NCBI RefSeq assembly: GCF_016862515.1
Contig: NZ_BONC01000026.1
Span: forward strand, 41,403 to 105,402
DNA: 64,000 nucleotides
DNA from: Asanoa iriomotensis
GTDB taxonomy: Bacteria; Actinomycetota; Actinomycetes; Mycobacteriales; Micromonosporaceae
Direction of reading: 5' to 3'
Every line of letters starts with the position of its first letter. Positions within the stretch are counted from its first letter, which is position 1. The notes beneath the pieces are model-generated. The model saw nothing but the letters and a program-made list of their open reading frames with translations, was not told the origin of the DNA and did not search any database. Shown here in pieces: positions 1-7,722 of the stretch. The translations under genes were made by a program, and so were the position numbers.

Positions 1-355
1 CCGGGGAGGACGGCTGGCCGTAGGGCGCACCCGAGGAGGGCGGCTGCTGCTGGCCGTAGTCGCTGCCGTAGGCGGGCTGCTGGCCGTAGCCGGGCTGCTG
101 CGGCGGCTGACCGTAGGTGCCGGGCTGCTGCGGCGGCTGGCCGTAGGTCTGCCCGTAGGGCGCCGTCGGCTGCTCGCCGTAGGGCTGCCCGTACTGCGGC
201 GGCTGCTCGCCGTGCTGCGGCTGCTGCCCGTACTGCTGGCCGTAGCCGGGCTGCTGAGGTGGCTGCTGCTGGCCGTATTGCGGCTGTTGCGGTGGCTGAT
301 CGCCGTAAGGCGGCTGGGAGCCGTACTGCGGCGGCTGGGCGTAAGGGTCGGACAT
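1..355 (-). CDS. Partial protein, Gln/Pro/Tyr/Gly-rich N-terminus
   Basis: The start is the ATG at 355, with an AGGGAG ribosome-binding site five bases before it. The frame is open to the left edge, so only about 118 residues are visible. They begin MSDPYAQPPQYG and continue as irregular copies of QPPYGQ and QQPGYG, with almost no other residue types. Such disordered tails precede membrane domains (DUF4190, RDD, DUF805 or TM2 types) in many actinobacterial proteins. The tail alone does not say which domain follows, so no function is given. The open reading frame, start and composition are certain. Confidence 0.75.
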   Translation of the reverse strand, partial: MSDPYAQPPQYGSQPPYGDQPPQQPQYGQQQPPQQPGYGQQYGQQPQHGEQPPQYGQPYGEQPTAPYGQTYGQPPQQPGTYGQPPQQPGYGQQPAYGSDYGQQQPPSSGAPYGQPSSP

Positions 356-469
356 CACGGCTCCCTGGAAACTCTCAGGTTGACTGCCGGATCGTAACGA
401 CCCCGTGCACGTGTCGCTGGCCCTGCGTCGGGCACGGGACACAAACGTGTAGCCAGATCGTGACGTGCA

Positions 470-856
470 TCAACCCGCGGCCCGCTCCGCGGCGCTGCGC
501 TCGACGCAGAACTCGTTGCCCTCGGGGTCGGCCAACGTGACCCAACCCGTGCCGTCGGGGCGGCGGTGGTCGCCGACCAGCGTCGCACCGATGCCGAGCA
601 GGCGCTCGACCTCTTCGTCGCGGGTGTGGTCGGCCGGCTGCAGGTCGAAGTGGACCCGGTTCTTGACGACCTTGTCGTCGGGAACCCGACAGAACAGCAC
701 CCCGGGCCCGGCCCCGTCGGGCGCGATCAGCAGTGCTTCCGGATCGCCCGGAAAGTCTTCTTCGGAGCGCGCGTAACCGAGCACCTGCGCCCACCATCCG
801 GCGAGCGCGTAGGGATCGTGACTGTCGACGTTGAGGTGATGGATGAGATTGGCCAT
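470..856 (-). CDS. VOC family (glyoxalase-like) protein
   Basis: A 128-residue protein of the vicinal oxygen chelate fold, closest in pattern to the short Glyoxalase_6-like proteins of actinobacteria. It shows the paired beta-alpha-beta layout: an N-terminal NLIHHLNVDSHDP, a central NRVHFDLQPADH, and the closing strand WVTLADPEGNEFCVE, whose DPEGNEFC is typical of the family's last metal-facing strand. The start was placed at the ATG at 856 because the residues upstream (to 892) do not fit the family. No clear ribosome-binding site precedes either start. The substrate cannot be inferred. It is transcribed away from the next VOC gene, and the two are not close paralogues. Confidence 0.8.
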   Translation of the reverse strand: MANLIHHLNVDSHDPYALAGWWAQVLGYARSEEDFPGDPEALLIAPDGAGPGVLFCRVPDDKVVKNRVHFDLQPADHTRDEEVERLLGIGATLVGDHRRPDGTGWVTLADPEGNEFCVERSAAERAAG

Positions 857-937
857 GGCGGCAACGGTGCCAGCGCCCGCGACGTGGATCAACGCGGTTT
901 CCCGTCAACCGCCGGGAAAGTGGGGTGATATGGATTC

Positions 938-1417
938 ATGACAGAACCGGCGTCTCACATCGACTTCGCCAACCTGCCCGCGCCCACCGAGGGCTTTCTG
1001 GTGACGTTGTTCATCACCGTCCGTCAGGTGGCGCGGTCGCGTGACTTCTACTCGCGCATTCTGGGTGGCAGCGTCGTTCTCGACGAGAATCCGTGCATCG
1101 TCAAGCTGTCGAACTCGTGGATCATCATGAACCCCGGCGGGCCGCCCACCCCGGACAAGCCAGGCATCTCGGTCGTCGACTACGTGCCGGACGACACCAC
1201 CTCGATCTTCCTGAACTTGCGGGTCGCCGACATCCACGCTTGCTACGACGAGTGGAAGGCCAAGGGCGCGGAGTTCGTGACCCCACCGATCGACCGCGAA
1301 GCGGAGATCCGCTGCTACCTGCGGGACCCGGACGGATACCTCATCGAAGTGGGTCAGTCCACGGGGCTGTTGCGCGGCAAGCTCGCCGCCAAGCGCCCCG
1401 AGGACCTCCCCGGCTGA
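938..1417 (+). CDS. VOC family protein
   Basis: A 159-residue glyoxalase/bleomycin-resistance/dioxygenase-fold protein. The first half carries VTLFITVRQVARSRDFYSRI, the usual opening strand-helix in which the substrate-side helix follows 'v.D...s..FY'. The second half carries IFLNLRVADIHACYDEW and ends with CYLRDPDGYLIEVGQ, where the Glu is the expected metal ligand. A GGGGTGA ribosome site lies about ten bases before the ATG. Its stop codon directly abuts the stop of the convergent GAPDH gene. The substrate is unknown. Lyase, isomerase or binding-protein roles are all possible in this superfamily. Confidence 0.82.
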   Translation: MTEPASHIDFANLPAPTEGFLVTLFITVRQVARSRDFYSRILGGSVVLDENPCIVKLSNSWIIMNPGGPPTPDKPGISVVDYVPDDTTSIFLNLRVADIHACYDEWKAKGAEFVTPPIDREAEIRCYLRDPDGYLIEVGQSTGLLRGKLAAKRPEDLPG

Positions 1418-2428
1418 TCAGGCGGTCGTGGTCGCTCCGATGCGCTCGGAGAACTCGACCAGGCGGTTGGCGAAGCCCCACTCGTTGTCGTACCAGCCGA
1501 AGACTTTGACCTGGCTGCCGACGGACTCGGTGAGCGGCGCGTCGAAGATCGACGAGTAGGGGTTGCCGACGATGTCGGCCGAGACCAGTGGCGCCTCGGA
1601 GTACTGCAGGTAGTGGCGCAGTCGTGGTGAGGCGGCCGCCTCGCGGAACGCCGCGTTGACCTCCTCGACGCCGGCCCGCTGCCGGAGGACGACGGTCAGG
1701 TCGGTGATCGAGCCCACCGGGACGGGGACGCGCAGCGAGGCGCCCGTGAGACGGCCGTCGAGCTCGGGGATGACCTTGCCGATCGCCTTAGCCGCGCCCG
1801 AGGACGTCGGGATCGTGGAGACGGCGGCCGCGCGGGCCCGGCGCAGGTCGGAGTGCGGGGCGTCGTGCAACCGCTGGTCGCCCGTGTAGGCGTGGACCGT
1901 CGTCATCAGGCCCGACTCGATGCCGAACGCGTCGTTGAGCACCTTCGCCAGCGGCGCGAGCGAGTTCGTGGTGCACGAGCCGTTGGAGAAGACGTCGTGG
2001 CTGTCCGGGTCGAGGGTGTCGTCGTTGACCCCGAGGACGAACGTGGGGACGTCGCCCTTGGCCGGCGCCGAGATGACGACCTTCCGTGCGCCGCCCTTGA
2101 GGTGGGCCGCCGCGGCGGCGCCGTCGGTGAAGTGGCCGGTGGACTCGATGACGACGTCGGCGCCGACCTCACCCCAGGGGATCGTGGCCGGGTCGGACTG
2201 CGCGAAGACCGTGATCGGCCGGCCCGCCACGGTGATCGCGTCGCCGTCGACGGCGACACCGGCCAGGTGGCCGGAGACGGAGTCCCACTCGAGCAGGGTG
2301 GCCAGCGTGCGGGCGTCGGTGAGGTCGTTGACCGCGACCACCTCGACGTCGGCGTTGTTGGCCAGGGCCGCGCGCAGGTAGCTGCGCCCGATCCGCCCGA
2401 AGCCGTTGATCCCGATGCGTACCGTCAT
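1418..2428 (-). CDS. gap: Glyceraldehyde-3-phosphate dehydrogenase, TetR-linked paralogue
   Basis: Type I phosphorylating GAPDH, 336 residues: it converts glyceraldehyde-3-phosphate, NAD+ and phosphate to 1,3-bisphosphoglycerate. The N-terminus is the NAD-binding RIGINGFGRIGR. The catalytic Cys is about residue 152 in GSCTTNS and the base is His about 179 in TTVHAYTGDQ; DLRRARAA and WYDNEWGFANR are also present. Two motif changes stand out: the usual Ala before SCTTN is Gly, and the second Cys of CTTNC is Ser. The start was set at the ATG at 2428, which overlaps the stop of the TetR gene by four bases (ATGA), so the two are translationally coupled. Linkage to a dedicated repressor suggests an inducible second GAPDH rather than the glycolytic one normally found with pgk and tpi. 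Confidence 0.93.
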   Translation of the reverse strand: MTVRIGINGFGRIGRSYLRAALANNADVEVVAVNDLTDARTLATLLEWDSVSGHLAGVAVDGDAITVAGRPITVFAQSDPATIPWGEVGADVVIESTGHFTDGAAAAAHLKGGARKVVISAPAKGDVPTFVLGVNDDTLDPDSHDVFSNGSCTTNSLAPLAKVLNDAFGIESGLMTTVHAYTGDQRLHDAPHSDLRRARAAAVSTIPTSSGAAKAIGKVIPELDGRLTGASLRVPVPVGSITDLTVVLRQRAGVEEVNAAFREAAASPRLRHYLQYSEAPLVSADIVGNPYSSIFDAPLTESVGSQVKVFGWYDNEWGFANRLVEFSERIGATTTA

Positions 2429-3006
2429 GAGTCCCCCTTCGGTGTGGCCGGTGCCGCCGCCCGGAGCAGGTCGAGGGCGCCGGAGCGGGCGTCGTCGAAC
2501 GGGCCCGGGTCCTGCTGCGCGATCGCGAGCACGTAGCCGCCCTGCAGGACGGCCATCAGGGTGTGCGCGAGGCGCTCGGTGTCGAGGTCGGCCCGCAACT
2601 GGCCCGCGGCGACCGCCTCGCGCAGCACCTTTGCCCAACTCGCGTGGACCTGGGCGAACGCGCGCGCCACGGGGGCGAGCAGCACCGGGTCCTCGCGGAC
2701 CTGCGGGTCCTGGGTCATCCGGCCGACCTTGCAGCCCTTGAGGGCGTCGCGGGGACGCATCAGGTAGGCCTCGATGCGGGCCATCGGGTCACCCGGACCG
2801 TCGAGCTCGGCCGCGGCCGGCAGCAGGTCGGCGACGTTGCGCTCGAGGGCGGCGAGCGCGAGGTCCCGCTTGGTCGGGAAGTGGTGGTACATGCTGCCCT
2901 GGCCCACACCGGACCGCTGGCGCACGTCACGCGGGCTCGTGTCGGCGTAGCCGCGCTCCCACATGAGCTCACTCATCGTCTCGACCAGCAGCTGACGCGA
3001 CTCCAT
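2425..3006 (-). CDS. TetR family transcriptional regulator
   Basis: A 193-residue TetR-type repressor. The N-terminal helix-turn-helix spans about residues 5-50: MSELMWERGYADTSPRDVRQ, then RSGVGQGSMYHHFPTKRDL, which contains the family signature YHHFPTK. The remainder is an alpha-helical ligand-binding and dimerisation domain of no specific subtype I can name. The start at 3006 was chosen because the DNA-binding domain begins there; the open frame further upstream would include the operator. It lies in the same transcript as the GAPDH gene, overlapping by ATGA. An imperfect palindrome directly upstream suggests it represses its own operon. The ligand is unknown. Confidence 0.9.
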   Translation of the reverse strand: MESRQLLVETMSELMWERGYADTSPRDVRQRSGVGQGSMYHHFPTKRDLALAALERNVADLLPAAAELDGPGDPMARIEAYLMRPRDALKGCKVGRMTQDPQVREDPVLLAPVARAFAQVHASWAKVLREAVAAGQLRADLDTERLAHTLMAVLQGGYVLAIAQQDPGPFDDARSGALDLLRAAAPATPKGDS

Positions 3007-3015
3007 GGGTGCGAG

Positions 3016-3035
3016 TGTACATACCAGTAGGTACA
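3016..3035. promoter_or_regulatory. Probable TetR operator
   Basis: The 20-base stretch TGTACATACCAGTAGGTACA is an imperfect palindrome with 16 of 20 positions symmetric, centred about 20 bases before the start of the TetR gene. The core TACCNGTAGGTA matches the style of many actinobacterial TetR operators. The position suggests autorepression of the TetR-GAPDH operon. This is inferred from symmetry and place only. Confidence 0.6.
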
Positions 3036-3084
3036 GCGCCGCGCACGAGATCCACCTACCGGAGCCGAGCGGGGTCGCCATCGA

Positions 3085-3103
3085 TATAAGCCGCACTTAT
3101 ACT
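3085..3103 (+). promoter_or_regulatory. Promoter and operator of the toxin-antitoxin operon
   Basis: TATAAG-CCGCA-CTTATA is a perfect 6-base inverted repeat at 3085-3101. A -10 hexamer TATACT at 3098-3103 overlaps its right arm. Six bases separate the -10 from the ATG at 3110, so the transcript would be leaderless. A palindrome overlapping the -10 is what is expected if the downstream XRE antitoxin represses its own promoter. I saw no convincing -35. Confidence 0.65.
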
Positions 3104-3109
3104 ATTCGC

Positions 3110-3481
3110 ATGTGGGAGGTAAGCCTGCATCGCGAGGTCGAGGAATGGTTCCTTGGGATCTGCCGGACGGACCCCGTCTCGGCGAACCTCGTGGCGGAGG
3201 CGATCGAGCTGCTAGCCCAGCACGGCCCGGCGCTGGGTCGACCGTTGGTGGATCGGCTCAAAGGGAGCACGTACCACCACATGAAGGAACTGAGACCAGG
3301 CTCGGTCCGAGACACCGAGGTCAGGATGATCTTCGCTTTCGACCCTCGGCGAGAAGCGATCATCGTTGTGGCAGGTGACAAGTCGGGTCAGTGGCAGGCT
3401 TGGTACCGCGAGGCGATCCCTTTGGCGGACGACCGGTACGCAGCCCACCTAGTGCTGCTGAAAGAGGAGGGTCGGTTATGA
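3110..3481 (+). CDS. Type II toxin, RelE/HigB (Gp49-like) family
   Basis: A 123-residue toxin of the RelE/ParE superfamily in its longer HigB/Gp49-like form, predicted to cleave mRNA at the ribosome. Visible family traits are the EVEEWFLGI start, LGRPLVDRLKGSTYHHMKEL in the middle, the core strand TEVRMIFAFDP and the closing helix. The basic patch and the ELR(P)G-x-R stretch correspond to the region that binds RNA in the family. The start at 3110 follows from the leaderless promoter and the family's length. Its stop overlaps the antitoxin start by four bases (ATGA). Toxin-first order is typical for higBA-type modules. Confidence 0.85.
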   Translation: MWEVSLHREVEEWFLGICRTDPVSANLVAEAIELLAQHGPALGRPLVDRLKGSTYHHMKELRPGSVRDTEVRMIFAFDPRREAIIVVAGDKSGQWQAWYREAIPLADDRYAAHLVLLKEEGRL

Positions 3482-3810
3482 CCGACGCGGTGAGCTGGGA
3501 AGACGTCAAGGCCAAGGCGCGGGCGATCGACCCCACGTGGGACAGCGACGAACGTGTGGCGCAGCGTCGCGAGATGCGCGAGCGCATGCTCGCTTCGGTC
3601 AGCGGCGCCAAGCTCGCCGAGATCCGTCAGCAGCTTGGACTCACTCAGAAGCAGCTCGCCGAAGCTAGCGGTTTGTCGCAGGCGCGAATCAGCCAGATCG
3701 AGCACGGTGAAGTCGTGGCGCTCGAGTCCCTACGTGCGTACGTCGTCGGGCTTGGTGGCCACCTCGACATCGTCGCGCGCATCGGCAACATCCAGCTCAA
3801 CGTCGCATAG
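3478..3810 (+). CDS. Antitoxin, XRE family helix-turn-helix
   Basis: A 110-residue antitoxin. Residues about 1-40 are acidic and charged (VSWEDVKAKARAIDPTWDSD), the part expected to hold the toxin. They are followed by a classic XRE helix-turn-helix, LAEIRQQLGLTQKQLAEASG then LSQARISQIEHGEV, and a C-terminal dimerisation strand. The protein should neutralise the HigB-like toxin just upstream and, with it, repress the TATAAG palindrome promoter. The start is fixed by the ATGA overlap with the toxin gene. Its stop lies two bases from that of the convergent RNase D gene. Confidence 0.88.
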   Translation: MTDAVSWEDVKAKARAIDPTWDSDERVAQRREMRERMLASVSGAKLAEIRQQLGLTQKQLAEASGLSQARISQIEHGEVVALESLRAYVVGLGGHLDIVARIGNIQLNVA

Positions 3811-3812
3811 CA

Positions 3813-5153
3813 TCAGCCGGCCTTCGGGTCCGTGAGGGCGGTGGCCAGGTCCGTCGCCAGGAGGCCCACCTGCCAGGCGCGGGCGCCGTAGCCGCGGAGG
3901 GTGGCCGAGACCGTTTCCGGGGTGACGTCTTCCGGTGGGGTCCAGGCCAGGCGGCGGATCGAGTCCGGGGCGATCAGGTTTTCCGGCGGCAGTTTGTGTG
4001 CCGCCGCCGTGCCCGTGACCACCTCGCGGCAGCGGGACAGCCGCGCCGCGGCCACCGGGTCGCGTTCCGCCCAGCGGTGCGGCGGTGGCGGCCCGTCGAT
4101 CGGCGGGTTGGTCGGCAGGGCGTCGTCCGGCAGCCCGCGGGCCGTGTCCAGGGCGTCCAGCCACGTCCGGGCCAGGCGGCGCACCGAGCGGCCGCCGAAG
4201 CCCGGCAGCGACAGCAGCGTGCGCTCGTCCTTCGGGTCGATCTCCGCGGCCGCGATGATCGCCGAGTCCGGCAGCACCCGGCCCGGCGCCGAGTCGCGGC
4301 GCGCGGCGATGTCGTCGCGGGCGTACCAGACGGCGCGGACCCGGGCCTGGGCCCGTGCGCCGCGGATGCGGTGGATGCCGGAGGTGCGGCGCCACGGGTC
4401 CGGGCGGTTGCGCGGTGGCTGGGCGCCCCACGCGACCAGCGCCGCGAACTCCTCGGCCGCCCAGTCCTGCTTGCCCTGCGCCACCAGCTCGGCGGCCAGC
4501 GCGTCGCGCAGGTCGACCAGCAGCTCGACGTCCAGGGCCGCGTAGGTCAGCCACGACTCCGGCAGCGGGCGGCTCGACCAGTCGGCGGCCGAGTGGTGCT
4601 TCTCCAGTGCGTACCCGAGAAGCTGCTCGGTCAATGCGGCCAGGCCGACTCGGTCGAAGCCGGCCAGGCGGCCGGCCAGCTCGGTGTCGAAGAGGCGGCG
4701 CGGGCGCAGACCGAGATCGGACAGGCAGGGGAGGTCCTGGCTGGCGGCGTGCAGCACCCATTCGGCGTCGGCGATGGCGGCGTCGAGCGTACGCAGGTCG
4801 CCCAGCGGCAGCGGATCGATGAGCACCGTGCCGGCACCGCCGCGGCGGAGCTGCACGAGGTAGGCCCGCTGGCTGTAGCGGTAGCCCGAGGCGCGCTCGG
4901 CGTCGATCGCCACCGGGCCGGTGCCGGCGGCGAAGCGGGCCACGGCCTCGGCGAGGTCGTCGGGCGTTTCCACGGGGCGGGGCGTGCCCTCGCGCGGTGC
5001 GGTGAGCAGCTCCGGCGCGGGGCCCGTGAGGGGTTCTGGAGCCGCCGGGCCGTCTGGGGAGCCGGTGGAGGGGCCGTCCGCTTCGGGGGAGGTGGGCGAC
5101 TCGTCCCCCGCTCGGCGTGCGGCCCGACGGCGCAGGGGTGGTTCGTCGGTCAC
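3813..5153 (-). CDS. rnd: Ribonuclease D with HRDC domain
   Basis: A 446-residue 3'-5' exoribonuclease of the DEDD superfamily. Residues 1-80 are a variable, low-complexity Pro/Glu/Arg tail. The exonuclease domain follows: Exo I AIDAERASGYRYS (D and E ligands), Exo II HAASQDLPCLSDLG with LFDTELAGRLAG, and Exo III WLTYAALDVELLVDLRD (Tyr and Asp). Then come one HRDC nucleic-acid-binding domain (KDERTLLSLPGFGGRSVRRL region) and a helical C-terminus. It probably acts in tRNA or stable RNA 3' maturation. The start is GTG at 5153 with AGGG seven bases upstream. Actinobacterial RNase D genes often lie near DUF3000 and haem genes, as here. Confidence 0.92.
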   Translation of the reverse strand: MTDEPPLRRRAARRAGDESPTSPEADGPSTGSPDGPAAPEPLTGPAPELLTAPREGTPRPVETPDDLAEAVARFAAGTGPVAIDAERASGYRYSQRAYLVQLRRGGAGTVLIDPLPLGDLRTLDAAIADAEWVLHAASQDLPCLSDLGLRPRRLFDTELAGRLAGFDRVGLAALTEQLLGYALEKHHSAADWSSRPLPESWLTYAALDVELLVDLRDALAAELVAQGKQDWAAEEFAALVAWGAQPPRNRPDPWRRTSGIHRIRGARAQARVRAVWYARDDIAARRDSAPGRVLPDSAIIAAAEIDPKDERTLLSLPGFGGRSVRRLARTWLDALDTARGLPDDALPTNPPIDGPPPPHRWAERDPVAAARLSRCREVVTGTAAAHKLPPENLIAPDSIRRLAWTPPEDVTPETVSATLRGYGARAWQVGLLATDLATALTDPKAG

Positions 5154-5264
5154 CTGCCAACCCTAGTAGGCGCGCCGTCACGCATCGGACAGCCGGGTCG
5201 GCGCGTCGGGAGGTGCGGTACCGTCGCGCGGGGGTCCAGTCCGGTGCGACGGGAGGGAGCGGAG

Positions 5265-6311
5265 ATGTCCGCCGGGGACGAGCGCACAACCTGGCCCGAA
5301 ACTTCACCTGGGTACGGCGGTCCCACGGCGCCGGAGGGGCCCATCTACCGCCCAGCCGACCGTGCACCGTCGCCCTACGCGCCGCCGCCGTACGCCCCGG
5401 CGCCTCGCGCACCCGTCGACGCGGTGCCGCCGCCGCGCGCCGTACCCCCGCCGCCGCCGGCCTTTGATCCTGGTGTGCCGTTCGGCCCGCACGTGGCCGC
5501 GCCGCCACCGCAGGCGGACACCCGGAGAGGTGAAAAGCGCCGCTGGCCCGCCGGTCTGACCTTCGGCATCGTCCTGGTGCTCGCCGGGGTGGTGGCCTAT
5601 CAGGCGGTCCGGATCGAGCAGCTCGGCGACCGGCTCGCCGGCGCCGAGCGGGCCCAGGCCGACGACCGGTCCCGCGAGACCGCGCGGCTCGACGAGCTGG
5701 GCGACCGGGCCGGCGACCTGGAGAAGCGGCTCGGCGCGGCGTTCAACCCCGAGGCGATCTCCAGCGCGGCGCTGCCGAGCGTGCTGCGGGTGGCCGCGGG
5801 CAACGTGACCGGCACGGCGTTCGCGGTGGGCAAGCCGGCCAGCGGCGGCCGGACCAACCTGATCACCAACTTCCACGTGGTCGAGGACGTCTACGACGGC
5901 GGCGGTCGCGAGGTGTTCCTGGAGCGTGGCGGCAAGCGGTACGCGGCCCAGATCGTCTCCGTCAACCGCGGCGGGGACGTGGCGCACCTGCGTACCACCA
6001 CCAAGATCAATGGTCTGGTCACCGCGCGGGGCGCGGTCAAGTCGGGCCAGCAGATCGTGGTGGTCGGCGCACCGCTTGGCCTGAGCGACTCGGTGACCAC
6101 CGGCGTGGTGAGCGCGGTACGCGAACTGCCGGAAAGCAACGGGCCGATGATCCAGTTCGACGCGCCGATCAACCCGGGGAACTCGGGCGGTCCGGTGATC
6201 AACTCGGCCAAGCAGGTGGTCGGCATCGCCACTGCGAAGGCGGAGAATGCGGAGGGCATCGGTCTGGCTGTGCCGATCAAGGTCGCCTGCGACGCCTTCA
6301 AGGTCTGTTGA
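5265..6311 (+). CDS. Membrane-anchored trypsin-like serine protease (S1C)
   Basis: A 348-residue protein with a Pro/Ala/Tyr-rich cytoplasmic tail (residues 1-95) and one membrane segment (about 103-123, LTFGIVLVLAGVVAYQAV). A short coiled-coil-like stretch comes next (DRLAGAERAQADDRSRETAR), then an extracellular trypsin-like domain. The catalytic triad is visible: His in LITNFHVVEDV, Asp in NRGGDVAHLR, and Ser in NPGNSGGPV. Unlike HtrA/DegP it ends after the protease domain and has no PDZ domain. The start is the ATG at 5265 with GGAG close by. It probably cleaves cell-envelope or extracellular substrates; the target is unknown. Transcription ends at a strong hairpin. Confidence 0.88.
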   Translation: MSAGDERTTWPETSPGYGGPTAPEGPIYRPADRAPSPYAPPPYAPAPRAPVDAVPPPRAVPPPPPAFDPGVPFGPHVAAPPPQADTRRGEKRRWPAGLTFGIVLVLAGVVAYQAVRIEQLGDRLAGAERAQADDRSRETARLDELGDRAGDLEKRLGAAFNPEAISSAALPSVLRVAAGNVTGTAFAVGKPASGGRTNLITNFHVVEDVYDGGGREVFLERGGKRYAAQIVSVNRGGDVAHLRTTTKINGLVTARGAVKSGQQIVVVGAPLGLSDSVTTGVVSAVRELPESNGPMIQFDAPINPGNSGGPVINSAKQVVGIATAKAENAEGIGLAVPIKVACDAFKVC

Positions 6312-6317
6312 ACAGCG

Positions 6318-6353
6318 GTGCGGCCGCCGCGATCCCTTCCGCGGCGGCCGCAC
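6318..6353. terminator. Bidirectional hairpin terminator
   Basis: A perfect 14-base stem, GTGCGGCCGCCGCG at 6318-6331 pairing with its complement at 6340-6353, with an 8-base loop. It sits between the convergent stops of the protease gene (6311) and the MFS gene (6369). There is no U-tract, which is normal for high-GC actinobacteria. Confidence 0.8.
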
Positions 6354-6368
6354 TCGCCGGGCTGGGCT

Positions 6369-7562
6369 CTAGGCCGCGACCAGGGTCCGGTCGGTGAGGT
6401 GGCGCCAGACCAGGCCCGCCAGGACCGTCATGCCCGCCGCGGCCGCCCAGAACGGCGCGGTCAGCGAGGTCACGCCGGCCAGCGCGCCGCCGATCAGCGT
6501 GCCGATCGCCGCGCCGCCGAGGTCGAGCATCGCGTACGTGCTGGCCACCCGGCCGCGCACCGCGTCCGGCACCAGGCGCTGCCGGATCGACATCGTGACC
6601 ACGCCCCAGACGGTCGTGTGCACGCCGAACAGCACCAGCACCGCCGCGGCGACCCAGGGTGCCCGGGTGGTCGCCAGCACCACGTGAGTGGCGATCTCGA
6701 TGAGCAGGCCGGCCCGGAGCAGCAGGCCCGCGCCGAACCGGGCCCGCAGCCGGGCGGCGACCACCGCGCCGAGCAGGCCGCCCAGGGCCCAAACCGAGAG
6801 CAGCACGCCGTACGCCACCGGGGTCAGGCCCAAGCGGCGCTCGGCGTACAGGACGAACGCGGCGAAGGCCGCGCAGAACAGCAGGTTCATCACCGCGAGG
6901 CAGACCGCGAGCAGGCGCAGCGCGGGCCTGTGCCACAGCGCCCGCAGGCCCTCGGCGACGTCGGCACGCAGCGTCGTCGGCACCCGGGCCGTGGCCGGAC
7001 CGCCGGGCACCGGCCGCAGCAGGGCCAGCAACCCGCCCGCGACCAGGAACGTCAGCGCGTCCGCGCCGAACGGCACCGCGGCGCCGACCACGAACAGGTA
7101 CGCGCCGAGCGGCTTGGCGGCGAGTTGGTTGCCGATCGTGAACGTCGCCACGAGCCGTGCGTTGGCCCGTTCCAGGTCCGCGTCGGCGACGATCGAGGGC
7201 AGGATCGCCTGGTACGCCGGATCGGCCACCGTCTCGCCGACGCCGAGCAGGAAGAACGCGGCGTAGATCAGCGGGATGGTGGCCGTCGACGACCAGACCG
7301 CCGCGGCGAGGCCGAACATGACGGCGGCCCGGGCCAGGTTGGCGGCGACCACCACCCGCCGGCGGTCGATCCGGTCGACGTAGGCGCCGGCGACCGGCGC
7401 GAACAGCCAGGGGAGCTGTTGCACGAAGGCGGCTCCGGCGACCAGGGCCGGGTCGCCGGTGAGGGACGCGACGAGCAGGGGACCGGCGATCATCGTGACG
7501 CCGTCGCCGATGTTGGAGATCGCGGAAGCGGACCAGAGAAAACGAAAGTCGGAGCTGAGCAC
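6369..7562 (-). CDS. MFS transporter, MFS_3-type exporter
   Basis: A 397-residue major facilitator with twelve predicted membrane helices. It belongs to the MFS_3/enterobactin-exporter-like group: the N-terminus is FRFLWSASAISNIGDGVTMI, and loop 2-3 carries the A-motif variant GAYVDRIDRRRVVV. It is likely a drug or metabolite exporter. The start is a GTG at 7562 preceded by GAGGAGA. A 12-codon open frame with a very strong ribosome site lies 63 bases upstream on the same strand and may be a regulatory leader. The substrate cannot be read from sequence. It converges on the protease gene across a strong terminator. Confidence 0.88.
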   Translation of the reverse strand: MLSSDFRFLWSASAISNIGDGVTMIAGPLLVASLTGDPALVAGAAFVQQLPWLFAPVAGAYVDRIDRRRVVVAANLARAAVMFGLAAAVWSSTATIPLIYAAFFLLGVGETVADPAYQAILPSIVADADLERANARLVATFTIGNQLAAKPLGAYLFVVGAAVPFGADALTFLVAGGLLALLRPVPGGPATARVPTTLRADVAEGLRALWHRPALRLLAVCLAVMNLLFCAAFAAFVLYAERRLGLTPVAYGVLLSVWALGGLLGAVVAARLRARFGAGLLLRAGLLIEIATHVVLATTRAPWVAAAVLVLFGVHTTVWGVVTMSIRQRLVPDAVRGRVASTYAMLDLGGAAIGTLIGGALAGVTSLTAPFWAAAAGMTVLAGLVWRHLTDRTLVAA

Positions 7563-7625
7563 GGAGTTCTCCTCGGAAACCGGGCAGGGTGAATCCGCCC
7601 GCGTTCCGGGAGAGAAAGGGGAACG

Positions 7626-7664
7626 TCAGGCGGCGGGCGCGGTGCCGAGGAAGGCGTTAGTCAT
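7626..7664 (-). CDS. Possible 12-residue leader peptide upstream of the MFS gene
   Basis: MTNAFLGTAPAA has an ATG start at 7664 preceded by GGAGG with a six-base spacer, the strongest ribosome site in this part of the window. It ends 63 bases before the MFS start. The gap between them contains an imperfect G/C hairpin (CGGGC...GCCCG) that could mask or expose the MFS translation start. Short leader peptides control several antibiotic-exporter and resistance genes in actinobacteria by ribosome stalling. No function is shown here beyond the arrangement. Confidence 0.45.
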   Translation of the reverse strand: MTNAFLGTAPAA

Positions 7665-7722
7665 GATCGACCTCCGACGATCGAGTTGGGCACGACGATA
7701 GCGGAGATCGCCGCGTGACACG

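Noticed and set aside
3996..5264. Plus-strand extension of the protease frame over RNase D
   Set aside because: The in-frame residues upstream of 5265 are Arg/Gly-rich with no family match, while the minus strand encodes full RNase D motifs.
5381..5470. Repeat-like run of CCG/GCC triplets
   Set aside because: It encodes the Pro/Ala-rich tail of the protease and is ordinary low-complexity coding sequence.
7663..7701. Plus-strand 12-codon open frame MIDLRRSSWARR opposite the MFS leader
   Set aside because: No ribosome site; it is the reverse of the leader region.
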